Shown here one piece after another: positions 8,550 through 16,615 of a stretch of DNA of 64,000 nt (the stretch's first letter is position 1; the number at the start of each line of letters is the position of its first letter). The stretch comes from Cellulomonas humilata (GTDB taxonomy: Bacteria; Actinomycetota; Actinomycetes; Actinomycetales; Cellulomonadaceae): positions 1 through 64,000 of the forward strand of contig NZ_JABMCI010000035.1 of assembly GCF_013359775.1 (NCBI RefSeq), given 5' to 3'. Made by a program: the position numbers and the translations under genes. The notes under the pieces were generated by a model. The model was not told the origin of the DNA, searched no databases, and saw only the letters and a program-made list of their open reading frames with translations.

Positions 8550-9968
8550 CTAGACCCGCCGGCCGAGCCGGGACCGCCATCCGCCACGGCCCGGAGCAGC
8601 GTCACCGTCGGGTGCGTGCCCGTCGACGGTCACCTCCGGCCCCGACGCGGGAGTCTCGGGCCCGGGCAGGGCGTCGTTCGAGCCACCCGACGAGGGGATC
8701 CGGCGGATCAGCTGCCGGGCCATGGAGTGCACGAGGTCGGGGTCCTGCGTGAGCACGATCTCCACCTCACGGCCCGGGTCTGCACGGTCGGACCGGGCGA
8801 GCACCGCGAACGCGCCCGCCTCGCTGAGCACGATGAGGAAGCGGTCGGCGGCCAACGGGTCGTCACGGCGCACCCGGACCCCGCGCAACCCCGGCAGCGG
8901 CTCCTGCGGCAGGCCGGTGCCGAACAGCACGAGGAGCAGCGGCATCGTCGCGGGCGCGGGAAAACCCTCCGCCGACGACTCGTCGGGCTGGTCGCTGCGT
9001 CCGCCACCCGCGAGGATCACGGGCGCTGCGCCCGGGGTCAGTGCGGTCCGGTAGACCGCCTGCATGAGCCGGCTCAGGTTCGCCTCCGACGCCCGCCGGT
9101 TCGGGGCGTCGGCCACGAGGTCGAACGGCGAGGCGAACGGCGCGTCCACGTCGGCGCGCGCGAGCATCGGCACGACCGTCCGCGGCGCGGGGAGACGCTC
9201 CGTGATCGCGGTCGCGTCGCCGAGATGGGAGCCGCGGCCGTACGTCGCGCCGAGCGCGCGCGCCCACTGGAGGTCGGCCTCGCTCTCCACGCCCTCGACC
9301 AGCAGCGCCGCTCCCGTGAGCTCGACCTGCTGAAGCACGGCGAGGGTGATGGCCGCGGCGTCGTCGTCGGTGCGCTGGACCAGGAGGCGCAGGTCGAGGG
9401 TGATCAGGTCGGCACCGACCACCGGGAGCAGGGCGAGCGGCGCGCGACTCGCCCCCACGTCCTCGATCGCGATGCCCCACCCGACGTTGACGGCGCGGTC
9501 GGCGGCGGCGAGGAGCCCGCCGGGGTCGAGGGCCAGCTCGCGCTCGTTGATCCCGACGAAGACCCGCAGCCGTGACTCGGCGACCGACACGATGCCCGCC
9601 AGGTCGAGCGGGCACGGGACCGCGAGCGCCTCGGGCTCCATCGTGACGAACAGCGACATCGAGGGAGGAAGCTCGGCCGCGAGGAAGGCGCGGAAGGCCA
9701 TGGCCCGGCACACCCAGTCGAGCTCCCCGGTCCGGCCGTCGACAGCAGCGGCCGCGAACAGGTCCGCCGGCAGGTGCAACGGCGAGCCGTCCGGGCCGTG
9801 CGCGGAGGCCTTCAGCCCCACGACGTCGCCGGTGGCGAGCTCGATCACCGGGTGGAACCGCACCGTGACGGCACGATCGTCGAGGATGCGCGCGAGCTCG
9901 GCGGAGAGGTCGCAGGAGCCGTCGCCCGCGGTGTGCGCACGGGGACTCGCCGAGGTGCTCGACTGCAT
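8550..9968 (-). CDS. Degenerate EAL-domain protein with C-terminal DICT-like sensory domain
   Basis: This 472-residue protein has an EAL fold at about 20-260 and a DICT-like region at about 285-400. The EAL motif itself is replaced by KAS (residues 53-55), the DDFGT segment reads EDVGA (169-173), and the usual catalytic Lys region reads ADLITLD, although VEGVES remains. It therefore should not hydrolyse c-di-GMP and may instead bind it or another partner. DICT domains accompany diguanylate-signalling proteins and light or redox sensors in other bacteria. The C-terminus is low-complexity and basic. GGGAGC precedes the ATG at 9968. It is a single gene upstream of the WYL gene. Confidence 0.8.
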   Translation of the reverse strand: MQSSTSASPRAHTAGDGSCDLSAELARILDDRAVTVRFHPVIELATGDVVGLKASAHGPDGSPLHLPADLFAAAAVDGRTGELDWVCRAMAFRAFLAAELPPSMSLFVTMEPEALAVPCPLDLAGIVSVAESRLRVFVGINERELALDPGGLLAAADRAVNVGWGIAIEDVGASRAPLALLPVVGADLITLDLRLLVQRTDDDAAAITLAVLQQVELTGAALLVEGVESEADLQWARALGATYGRGSHLGDATAITERLPAPRTVVPMLARADVDAPFASPFDLVADAPNRRASEANLSRLMQAVYRTALTPGAAPVILAGGGRSDQPDESSAEGFPAPATMPLLLVLFGTGLPQEPLPGLRGVRVRRDDPLAADRFLIVLSEAGAFAVLARSDRADPGREVEIVLTQDPDLVHSMARQLIRRIPSSGGSNDALPGPETPASGPEVTVDGHAPDGDAAPGRGGWRSRLGRRV

Positions 9969-10075
9969 GGGGGCTCCCTGATCGGCCGCGTCCGAAAGGA
10001 GGCGTCACAGGACCTCATCGGCTCGGACCAGCGATTCGTGAGCGCGTGACGGAAGTCCAGGGCTCCTCGTCGTGG

Positions 10076-10792
10076 TCAGTGGTCCCACTCGGCGGGCAGG
10101 AGGCTGAGCTCGGCGTCACCGCTCGTGATGAGGGCGAGGATTCCCTCAGCGACGTGCTCGGCGGTGTGGGGGGTGGGCCGCCATCCGGAGCTCTCCTCGT
10201 GAGGTGCGGCGCCCCGCATGTTCTCGTAGAGCTCGGTGTCGGTCACGAACGGGTAGATCGTGGAGACCGTGATGCCGTCATCCTTGAGCTCGTTGCGGGC
10301 GACCGCGGACAGCTGGTTCAGGCCCGACTTGCTCGACGAGTACGTCGCGGAGCCGGGAACGGCCATCAGTGTCACGCCGGAGCTGACGTTGACGATGGCG
10401 CTCTCGCCCTGCTCACGCAGCACGGGGATGGACGCCTGCATGACGATCAGAGGTGCGACCATGTTCAGGTCGACGATCGCGCGGAAGTCCTCCACGTCGA
10501 CGTCCGCGATCGCTCCCGTCATCGCCTGTCCGGCGTTGTTGATCAGCACGTCGATCCCACCGAACGCTTCGACTGCGGTGTCGACCGCGTGACGCACCTG
10601 CGCCGCGTCGGTGACGTCCGCGCGGACGGCGATCGCCACGTCCCCGAGCTCACCGGCGAGAGCGGTGATGCGGTCCTCACGCCGCGCGACCAGCACCACC
10701 TTCGCGCCCGCCGCGGCGGCCGCGCGGGCGGTGGCGGCGCCGATCCCTGAGGACGCTCCGGTGACGAGGACGACCTTGCCGTTGATGTCCAT
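10076..10792 (-). CDS. SDR-family NAD(P)-dependent oxidoreductase
   Basis: This classical short-chain dehydrogenase of 238 residues has TGASSGIG as the cofactor loop (residues 11-18), NNAG near 88-91, catalytic Ser in NVSSG, and YSSSK carrying the catalytic Tyr/Lys. The Arg in ARRED after the second strand suggests NADPH preference. It lies 48 bases downstream of a TetR gene in the same direction, so it is probably co-transcribed with, and regulated by, that repressor. The substrate cannot be deduced. Confidence 0.92.
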   Translation of the reverse strand: MDINGKVVLVTGASSGIGAATARAAAAAGAKVVLVARREDRITALAGELGDVAIAVRADVTDAAQVRHAVDTAVEAFGGIDVLINNAGQAMTGAIADVDVEDFRAIVDLNMVAPLIVMQASIPVLREQGESAIVNVSSGVTLMAVPGSATYSSSKSGLNQLSAVARNELKDDGITVSTIYPFVTDTELYENMRGAAPHEESSGWRPTPHTAEHVAEGILALITSGDAELSLLPAEWDH

Positions 10793-10840
10793 CTCGTACT
10801 GCTTCCTGTAGTCAGTGGATGCGTGGTGGCTGTGGAGGGC

Positions 10841-11422
10841 CTAGGCCGGTGGTCGCGTGCCGTCGATGAGCATCTGCGCGTATCTCTCCCAGAGCGCCGG
10901 CTGGGTGTCGCGGGTCAGGTCGGCGACCGAGCCGACCATCGCTGACAGCAGGCACAGGTCCTGGATCGTGAACCCGTCGCGCAGGGAGCCCGCAGCCTGT
11001 GCGGACACGATCAGCGGCTGGACTCTCGGGCCCAGCTGGGCGGCGAGCTCCTCGGCGAACCGCGCGCTCTGGTTCGCGCGCATGAGCACCGGCACCACTC
11101 CCCTGTCCGTGGCGTGAGCCTCCATGACCGAGTACAGGTACGTGTCGAACGCCGCCGGCGCGTCGCCGATGCCCGCGGCGTGGTCGGCGAGCTCGATCAG
11201 CTGGTCGAGCTTTGCCTGGAACAGGGCATCCAGCAGAGCGTCGCGGTTGGGGAAGTTCCGATAGACGGTCGCGACGCCCACCCCCGCGGCGTGGGCGACG
11301 TCGTTCAGGGTCGCTTCGACGCCCTGCTCGGAGAGCAGGCGGGCGCCTGCGATGAGGACGCGCTGCCGGTTGAACGCAGCATCCGAACGCATCGTCGGCG
11401 CGGGCGAAGGTGAGGAAGCCAT
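10841..11422 (-). CDS. TetR-family transcriptional regulator
   Basis: This 193-residue repressor has an N-terminal TetR helix-turn-helix (about 14-60; TLNDVAHAAGVGVATVYRNFPNRDALL) and a helical ligand domain. The ATG at 11422 (MASSPSPAP) is taken because the palindrome at 11439-11462 lies immediately upstream. A start at the later Met (MRSDAAF) is possible, and longer readings would run through the operator. It is followed by an SDR gene, its likely target along with itself. The inducer is unknown. Confidence 0.9.
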   Translation of the reverse strand: MASSPSPAPTMRSDAAFNRQRVLIAGARLLSEQGVEATLNDVAHAAGVGVATVYRNFPNRDALLDALFQAKLDQLIELADHAAGIGDAPAAFDTYLYSVMEAHATDRGVVPVLMRANQSARFAEELAAQLGPRVQPLIVSAQAAGSLRDGFTIQDLCLLSAMVGSVADLTRDTQPALWERYAQMLIDGTRPPA

Positions 11423-11438
11423 GCTGGGACCGTAGCAC

Positions 11439-11462
11439 GAAGCGGATGTGGAACTCCGCTTC
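11439..11462. promoter_or_regulatory. Probable TetR operator
   Basis: GAAGCGGA and TCCGCTTC form a perfect 8-base inverted repeat with an 8-base spacer, 16 bases upstream of the TetR start. It could also affect the divergent polymerase gene that starts at 11538. Confidence 0.65.
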
Positions 11463-11537
11463 CGGTTGTGCAGCCGCTCCGGCTTCGGTGGGGACCGACC
11501 TGCGGCCGCGGAGGCACGCAGCACGCTTGAATGGGTC

Positions 11538-12503
11538 ATGGCCCCGGAACACTCACCCGCCGTGGAGCTCGAGGTCGGGTCCCGCACCGTGCGGATCTCC
11601 AACCCCGACCGCGTCTACTTCCCCGCCAGCGGGGCGACCAAGCTCGACCTCGCCCACTACTACCTCGCCGTGGGTGACGGGATCGTGCGCGCGCTGCGGG
11701 AACGCCCGTGCATGCTGCACCGCTACCCGACGGGCGTCGCCGGGGAGAAGGTGCACCAGAAGCGGCTGCCGCGGGGCGCACCGCCGTGGATGGAGACGGT
11801 AGAGGTCTACTTCCCGCGCTACGGCCGCACGGCCGACGAGCTGTGCGTGACCGAGCTGGCCCACGTGATCTGGGCGGTGCAGATGTCGACCGTCGAGTTC
11901 CACCCGTGGAACAGTCGCCGGGCCGCCACCGAGCACCCTGACGAGTGGCGCATCGACCTGGACCCGATGCCGGACTGCCCCTTCGACCGGGTGCGGCGAG
12001 TAGCGCACGTGGCTCGGGAGGTCCTGGACGAGCTGGGCGCAGTCGGCTGGCCGAAGACCTCGGGCGGCTCAGGCCTGCACGTCTACGTCCGGATCGCGCC
12101 CGAGCACGAGTTCGCGGACGTGAGACGAGCAGCGCTCGCCTTCGCGCGGGAGGTGGAGCGCCGAGCACCGGGAGACGTCACCACCACGTGGTGGCGGCGC
12201 GACCGGGACCCCTCGCTCGTGTTCGTCGACTACAACCAGAACGCCCGCGACCACACGATCGCCTCGGCCTACTCGGTGCGCGGAACACCGGAGGCCACCG
12301 TCTCGACGCCTCTGCGCTGGGACGAGATCGACGACGTCGATCCCCGCGACTGCACGCTGCGCACGGTCCCCGCACGCTATGCCGAGCTCGGCGATCTCCA
12401 TGCCGGGATCGATGACGCGGTGTTCGACCTGGCGCCGCTGCTGCGCTGGGCCGAGCGCGATGAACGCGAGGGCGCCCCGGAACCTCCAGACGACGGCGGG
12501 TGA
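11538..12503 (+). CDS. LigD-type primase-polymerase domain protein
   Basis: This 321-residue stand-alone homologue of the polymerase module of bacterial LigD belongs to the archaeo-eukaryotic primase superfamily. It has the metal-binding RIDLDPMP, the GGSGLHVYV nucleotide-binding segment and VEFHPWN, all hallmarks of LigD-Pol (POL domain of non-homologous end joining). There is no ligase or nuclease domain and no ku gene nearby, so it may be an accessory NHEJ or repair polymerase. The ATG at 11538 is preceded by a weak ribosome site. A strong terminator hairpin follows at 12551-12580. Confidence 0.9.
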   Translation: MAPEHSPAVELEVGSRTVRISNPDRVYFPASGATKLDLAHYYLAVGDGIVRALRERPCMLHRYPTGVAGEKVHQKRLPRGAPPWMETVEVYFPRYGRTADELCVTELAHVIWAVQMSTVEFHPWNSRRAATEHPDEWRIDLDPMPDCPFDRVRRVAHVAREVLDELGAVGWPKTSGGSGLHVYVRIAPEHEFADVRRAALAFAREVERRAPGDVTTTWWRRDRDPSLVFVDYNQNARDHTIASAYSVRGTPEATVSTPLRWDEIDDVDPRDCTLRTVPARYAELGDLHAGIDDAVFDLAPLLRWAERDEREGAPEPPDDGG

Positions 12504-12550
12504 GCTCGGACGCGGACCCGTCTCCGCCGACGGTCGATCGGCCACATGAC

Positions 12551-12580
12551 GAAGGCCCGGACCATCAGGTCCGGGCCTTC
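12551..12580. terminator. Strong hairpin terminator (bidirectional)
   Basis: GAAGGCCCGGACC and GGTCCGGGCCTTC form a perfect 13-base stem around the loop ATCA. It lies after the polymerase gene (plus) and just beyond the 3' end of the tRNA remnant (minus), so it probably serves the original tRNA gene as well. Confidence 0.85.
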
Positions 12581-12589
12581 GTCTTCTGT

Positions 12590-12634
12590 GTAGCGGGGGC
12601 AGGATTTGAACCTGCGACCTCTGGGTTATGAGCC
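12590..12634 (-). tRNA. tRNA-Met/CAU 3' fragment (integration attachment site)
   Basis: On the minus strand this reads as the 3' part of a tRNA: anticodon loop CTCATAA (anticodon CAU), 3' anticodon strand CCCAG, a perfect T-arm (GCAGG, TTCAAAT, CCTGC) and the acceptor 3' strand CCCCGCT. The 5' side does not continue as tRNA: the bases before the loop cannot pair with CCCAG beyond two positions, and no D-arm follows. This is the classic remnant left when an element inserts in a tRNA 3' end. A tyrosine integrase starts 148 bases away. The intact copy should lie at the other junction; I did not see it in the window. Confidence 0.85.
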
Positions 12635-12781
12635 GGGCGCAAGGGTGGTAGCGCCGCAGATCACGTAGGATGCAAGAATGCATCCGTGCAGGTCAGATGC
12701 CTTTTCTTGTTCGACGACGTCCGTCCAGGGTCGGGGTCGTCCGGCAACGTCTGCCCACATTCTGCCCACATCGGGGTGGCC

Positions 12782-13906
12782 ATGGCGTGGGTGACCGAGC
12801 GGCTCGCGGACGACGGATCAACCCGGTACCAAGGGCGGTATCGCGACCCGTTCGGGCTCAAGCAGACCGTCGGCACGTTCACGACGGAGCGAACCGCCTT
12901 GCGTGCAGCCACGAAGGCAGAAGGCTCTGTCGCGGACGGCTCGTGGATCGACCCGCGCGCCGGTCGGATCACGTTTGCCGAGTACGCCATGGACGTCTGG
13001 CTGCCGGCCCGGCATCTCGAGGTGACGACGCGAGCCGGCTATCTCTCCTACCTTCGAAACCACTTCGTACCGTTCTTCGGGGCCATGCCCATCTCGCGGA
13101 TCATGCCGTCGACCGTGCAGGCGTGGATCAGCGTCGCCGTCGACAAGGGCTTGTCCCCGAGGTCGATCGGCAAGTATCACGTGATGCTGCACTCGGTCTT
13201 CGCCCGCGCTGTGCGCGACCGCCTGCTCGCATTCAACCCGTGCGAGGACACCGAGCTGCCGAAGGTCGTCGCGAGGAAGGGGCGCACCCTCACGCCCGAG
13301 GAGTTCGCCTCGGTGCTTGACGAGATCCCGTCGCGGTTTCGAGCGCTCGTCATGACGGACATCGAAACCGGCCTCCGGTGGGGCGAGCTCGTCGCGCTGC
13401 GGCCCCGACACCTCAACTTCTTGCGCAAGACCGTGACCGTTGAGGAGACCATCGTCGAGGTGTCGCGGAAGGACTCGCCGACCGGCGAGCGGATGATCGT
13501 GAAGCCGTACCCGAAGAACGACGTGTCGCGAACGCTGCGTGTATCGCAGGACCTCTTGGACGTTCTGGCCGAGCGGATCGCGGAGCTCGGGCTCGGGCGG
13601 GACGACCTGCTCTTCCCATCTCGGGAGATCGCCGGGGGGCAGCCGTTGTCGCGTGCGACCTTCAACACGCGCTACTGGCGACCCGCCGTCCAGCGATCCG
13701 GCGTGGACTTCAACGTCCGGATGCACGACCTGCGACACGCGCACGCTTCGTGGCTACTAGCGGGCGGCGCGGACCTCAAGTCCGTGATGGAGCGGATGGG
13801 ACACGCGCAGATCATGACGACTCAGAAGTACCTGCACACGCTGCCGGACGCGGATGACAAGGCGCTGGCTGCGTTCGAGTCGATTCGGTCGAGACCCGCT
13901 CGATAG
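12782..13906 (+). CDS. int: Tyrosine site-specific integrase
   Basis: This 374-residue phage/ICE-type tyrosine recombinase has an N-terminal arm-binding domain (about 1-55), a SAM-like core-binding domain (about 60-145) and a C-terminal catalytic domain. The catalytic set is visible: Arg in TGLRWGEL, His and Arg in HDLRHAHASWLL, second His in MGHAQI, and the nucleophile Tyr in TTQKYLHTL. The ATG at 12782 follows GGGGTGG; an upstream in-frame start at 12686 would add 32 atypical residues. It points away from the tRNA-fragment att site and should catalyse integration and excision of the element. Confidence 0.95.
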   Translation: MAWVTERLADDGSTRYQGRYRDPFGLKQTVGTFTTERTALRAATKAEGSVADGSWIDPRAGRITFAEYAMDVWLPARHLEVTTRAGYLSYLRNHFVPFFGAMPISRIMPSTVQAWISVAVDKGLSPRSIGKYHVMLHSVFARAVRDRLLAFNPCEDTELPKVVARKGRTLTPEEFASVLDEIPSRFRALVMTDIETGLRWGELVALRPRHLNFLRKTVTVEETIVEVSRKDSPTGERMIVKPYPKNDVSRTLRVSQDLLDVLAERIAELGLGRDDLLFPSREIAGGQPLSRATFNTRYWRPAVQRSGVDFNVRMHDLRHAHASWLLAGGADLKSVMERMGHAQIMTTQKYLHTLPDADDKALAAFESIRSRPAR

Positions 13907-13948
13907 CAGCCATGCACCCGGCCTTGCTGCCGCGACCACCTACCGCCC

Positions 13949-14311
13949 CTAGCTCTCGCAGACCACGCCGTCGCCGTCGCGGTCCTGGTACCAGTCGTAC
14001 TCCGGGTCGACGCCCTGCGAGTAGTTCCCGTAACCGGCTGCGACCGCTTCCTTGCATGTCCCGAACTGCGGGTCGGCCGCCGGCACCGGAGGCACAACGG
14101 GCGCAGGCTCTTCGGCTGCAGGAGCCTCAGCCGGCAGCTCGACGACTGGGACCGGCTCGGCCTCGGCCGGCTGGGTCTGGATCGGCTCCGGCGCCGCGAC
14201 GGTCTCCTCAACCACGGGGGCCGGGGTTGGCTCGTCGACAGGGCTTTCCTCGCATCCGGCGAGCAGCACTGCACACACCGCTAGCGCGAGACTCGCAGCC
14301 CTTGTCCTCAT
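13949..14311 (-). CDS. Excalibur-domain lipoprotein
   Basis: This 120-residue secreted lipoprotein has a signal peptide with lipobox LLAGC (Cys about residue 20), a Pro/Glu/Ala-rich spacer (about 22-80) and a C-terminal Excalibur domain (about 82-120). The domain shows the calcium-binding DxDxDG loop in DRDGDGVVCE and its paired Cys (GTCKEA and VVCE). Excalibur domains are extracellular and often found in nuclease or cell-surface proteins. It converges with the integrase gene, 42 bases apart. Its role in the element is unknown. Confidence 0.88.
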   Translation of the reverse strand: MRTRAASLALAVCAVLLAGCEESPVDEPTPAPVVEETVAAPEPIQTQPAEAEPVPVVELPAEAPAAEEPAPVVPPVPAADPQFGTCKEAVAAGYGNYSQGVDPEYDWYQDRDGDGVVCES

Positions 14312-14371
14312 GGCTCTGCATCGCCACGGACGACCGCCGACTTGAGAGATTCGACCCGCGCCGCTGCGGGA

Positions 14372-14710
14372 CTACCTATCCGTTCCGTCAGCGCGCCGTT
14401 GCGTGGAGGCGGTAGCGCCTGTACTGCTCGGTCTGGAATCTGCGCGGGTCCTAGCGACGAACGTCTCGAGTGCGTCGATTGGCACCTTGTGGAGTCGGCC
14501 GATATGGATGGACTCAACCTGGCCGGATCCAAGGAGCTCGTACATGAGGCTGCGGCCAACGCCGAGGCGCCTGGCGGCCTCGACGACCGTCAGCAGGATG
14601 CGGTCATCGGGCTCCATGCTCACGTTGATGACGTGCTCCTCCACGGTCGCCTTCCGACCGCGACGACTGCTCGCAGCAGCTACGCGGACGAGTTGCGTGG
14701 GTGCGGACAT
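14372..14710 (-). CDS. Excisionase-like helix-turn-helix protein (MerR/HTH_17 type)
   Basis: This 112-residue protein contains an HTH_17 DNA-binding domain at about 38-85 (LLTVVEAARRLGVGRSLMYELL, then HIGRLHKVPIDALETFV), the form found in excisionases and element control proteins. The ATG at 14710 is supported by GAGGAGG upstream. Flanking residues are low-complexity. Its position next to the integrase suggests a recombination directionality factor or control of element genes (inference). Confidence 0.85.
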   Translation of the reverse strand: MSAPTQLVRVAAASSRRGRKATVEEHVINVSMEPDDRILLTVVEAARRLGVGRSLMYELLGSGQVESIHIGRLHKVPIDALETFVARTRADSRPSSTGATASTQRRADGTDR

Positions 14711-14962
14711 CTGCGGACCTCCTCGTTCGTGCTGGGATGCCAACGGTCCTCCCTTCCGATAGACCGCTTGATGACGGGCTGCCTGACCTCGGCACTTACT
14801 GCGCTCTACATCGCGATGACGCCGCAGTAACGGGTACGCCGCGCGGAAGCAGAGCTGCTGCGTCCGCTGACGCGACGGTGACGTCGCCACCCCGTCCGGG
14901 TCGTCATCGCCATGTCTATCGCTCGTGAGGAACGTCGCCGGTGATCCAGGACATCGGAGGCG

Positions 14963-15823
14963 ATGATGACGGCCAACAAGAGCGATCCCGGCGAGCAGGC
15001 CGAGCCGGTTAGGCGAACGAAGGCGTGCCTCCTGCGCATGCTGGAGTCGATTGACCAAGAAGGGTGGGACGGTCCGACGGGGACGCAACTGCTGCAGTTC
15101 GTCCGTGTCGACCTCGCCCGTCCGCTCGCAATCGATGCCGGGCTGCGCGGGCTGGCCGCCTCTCAGGGCGAAGCGTCGGCGTGGCAGGCAGCGTGGATCG
15201 CGATGACGCGACCCGGGCTGCGCGACGCGAAGTCTCCATGGGGCGTCATCTGGCGCGCCGCCCAGCGCGCGGCACTGGGCGAGGTCCTGTCGGCGAGGTA
15301 TGGAAAGGACGAGCGCCGCGCGTTGGAAGTCTGGGCCGCCCACGCCGACCGACGGACGCTCGCGCCGGTGAGTCTCGACTCTCTCAGGACAACCGGGTGG
15401 GACTCGACGGCCCTACTTTCGCCTGCGGAGTCGGTCGATCTAGACGACGTCATCGCATCGGCTGGACACGCCCTGGTCGACGTCGGTTGGTCGAAGCAGG
15501 ATGCGGTGCGAATAGTCGCGGCCGTGACCGAGCTCCCCGACGCGGCCACGGATCCGCGTAGCGGAGCCCTTGGATGGCGAAGGATGGCGACCACGCTCGG
15601 CGTTCCTCCGTGGCAAGCCCGCCGGCTCTGCGTTGTTCTGCGGGGGACGACGTCGTGGCGCGGTTTGTTCGCCAGGATCATCACCGAGGGTCCCGGAGCT
15701 AGCCGCTCTCCGGCGATGCTCGCGGCCCTCCGGTCGACTCGCGTCCGCAACCATCGCTCGCCCGTCCTGGCTGCTGAACGTGCTGTTGCCACCCAGGCTC
15801 ATCAACAGCACGCTCCACGCTGA
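14963..15823 (+). CDS. Element-encoded hypothetical protein
   Basis: This 286-residue protein has no recognised domain. It is acidic to neutral, helical in appearance and Trp-rich, with a pattern reminiscent of replication-associated or DNA-binding proteins (GWRRMATTLGVPPWQARRLCVVL near residue 210 looks like a helix-turn-helix). GGAGG precedes the ATGATG start. It stands alone between the divergent excisionase-like gene and the pilus operon. A regulatory or replication role is possible, but nothing visible proves it. Confidence 0.65.
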   Translation: MMTANKSDPGEQAEPVRRTKACLLRMLESIDQEGWDGPTGTQLLQFVRVDLARPLAIDAGLRGLAASQGEASAWQAAWIAMTRPGLRDAKSPWGVIWRAAQRAALGEVLSARYGKDERRALEVWAAHADRRTLAPVSLDSLRTTGWDSTALLSPAESVDLDDVIASAGHALVDVGWSKQDAVRIVAAVTELPDAATDPRSGALGWRRMATTLGVPPWQARRLCVVLRGTTSWRGLFARIITEGPGASRSPAMLAALRSTRVRNHRSPVLAAERAVATQAHQQHAPR

Positions 15824-15874
15824 AGTCTGTCCACAGATCACACGGTGACGGCACGCGTCTTGCTCCATATCGTG

Positions 15875-15890
15875 CATACCTGCATGTATG
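15875..15890. promoter_or_regulatory. Inverted repeat upstream of the pilus operon
   Basis: CATAC and GTATG flank a six-base spacer, about 140 bases before the first pilus-operon gene. A TTGACT hexamer at 15937-15942 could be a -35 element. This is a candidate control region for the following 12-gene run. Confidence 0.3.
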
Positions 15891-16027
15891 GGCGATGTCA
15901 GAGTCACGAAGTGCGCGCACAGAAGGGGGTGCGCAGTTGACTCGTCTGGGTGTCCAATGGGCGTTCCGACGCTGTCGTCGAGCGGTTCTCGCGTGAGCGG
16001 GCGCCGCACAGGGGCGGGTGTTTGCCG

Positions 16028-16615
16028 ATGAGAAGTCGACAGATCACCAAGGGGGCCGCGACTGCCGCAGGGCTGATCGTCGTCGCGACCCTTCTCGGCG
16101 CGTGCACGGAGCCCGACCAGACTCAGACGCCCAAGCCGTCGAACTCCTCTGTCGCGCCGACCCTGACACCAAGTTCCACCCCGTCGGTCGACCCGACGAT
16201 CGCTGCGGCGGAGGCCGCGATTCTCGAGGCGTACCAGGGCTACTGGGACGCGAAGGTGGCGGCGTTCGCCGATCCGACGAAGGACCCGGGTCCAGAGCTC
16301 GAGCAGTTCGCCGTCGACAAGGCATTCGCCGACGTAGCCTCAAGCGTCTTCACGTTCCGCGACTCAGCTATCCACGTCAACGGCCGACCGGTTCTGACGC
16401 CGACCGTCTCGAACATCGTCGTCGGGAGCGAAGGCACCGCCACGATCACCGATTGCGTCGACGGCACGAACTGGCAGCCCGTGTACACGTCGACTGGCGA
16501 GTCGGCCGCGGCGCCGGGTCAGGCACAGAAGCTGCTGACCACGTCGACCGCCTACTTCTACGTCGACCATTGGACGATCCGAACCTCCAACGTCGACCGG
16601 AGTGCGCCGTGCTGA
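16028..16615 (+). CDS. Secreted lipoprotein, first gene of pilus operon
   Basis: This 195-residue protein has a lipoprotein signal peptide (LLGAC, Cys about residue 25), a Thr/Pro/Ser linker and a soluble domain. The domain pattern AAILEAYQGYWDA followed by a beta-rich segment (HVNGRPVLTPTVSNIVVGS) ending in WTIRTSNVDR resembles small SnoaL/NTF2-like secreted domains seen next to actinobacterial Tad or transfer genes. The start at 16028 gives a proper signal peptide. The next gene starts inside its stop (7-base overlap), so the two are co-translated. The function is unknown. Confidence 0.75.
   Translation: MRSRQITKGAATAAGLIVVATLLGACTEPDQTQTPKPSNSSVAPTLTPSSTPSVDPTIAAAEAAILEAYQGYWDAKVAAFADPTKDPGPELEQFAVDKAFADVASSVFTFRDSAIHVNGRPVLTPTVSNIVVGSEGTATITDCVDGTNWQPVYTSTGESAAAPGQAQKLLTTSTAYFYVDHWTIRTSNVDRSAPC

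Noticed and set aside
12590..12680. Complete tRNA-Met
   Set aside because: Bases upstream of the anticodon loop do not form an anticodon stem, D-arm or 5' acceptor strand, so it is only a 3' fragment.
15950..16027. N-terminal extension of the first pilus-operon lipoprotein
   Set aside because: Starting at 15950 adds 26 charged residues before the signal peptide. The start at 16028 places a basic n-region directly before the hydrophobic core.
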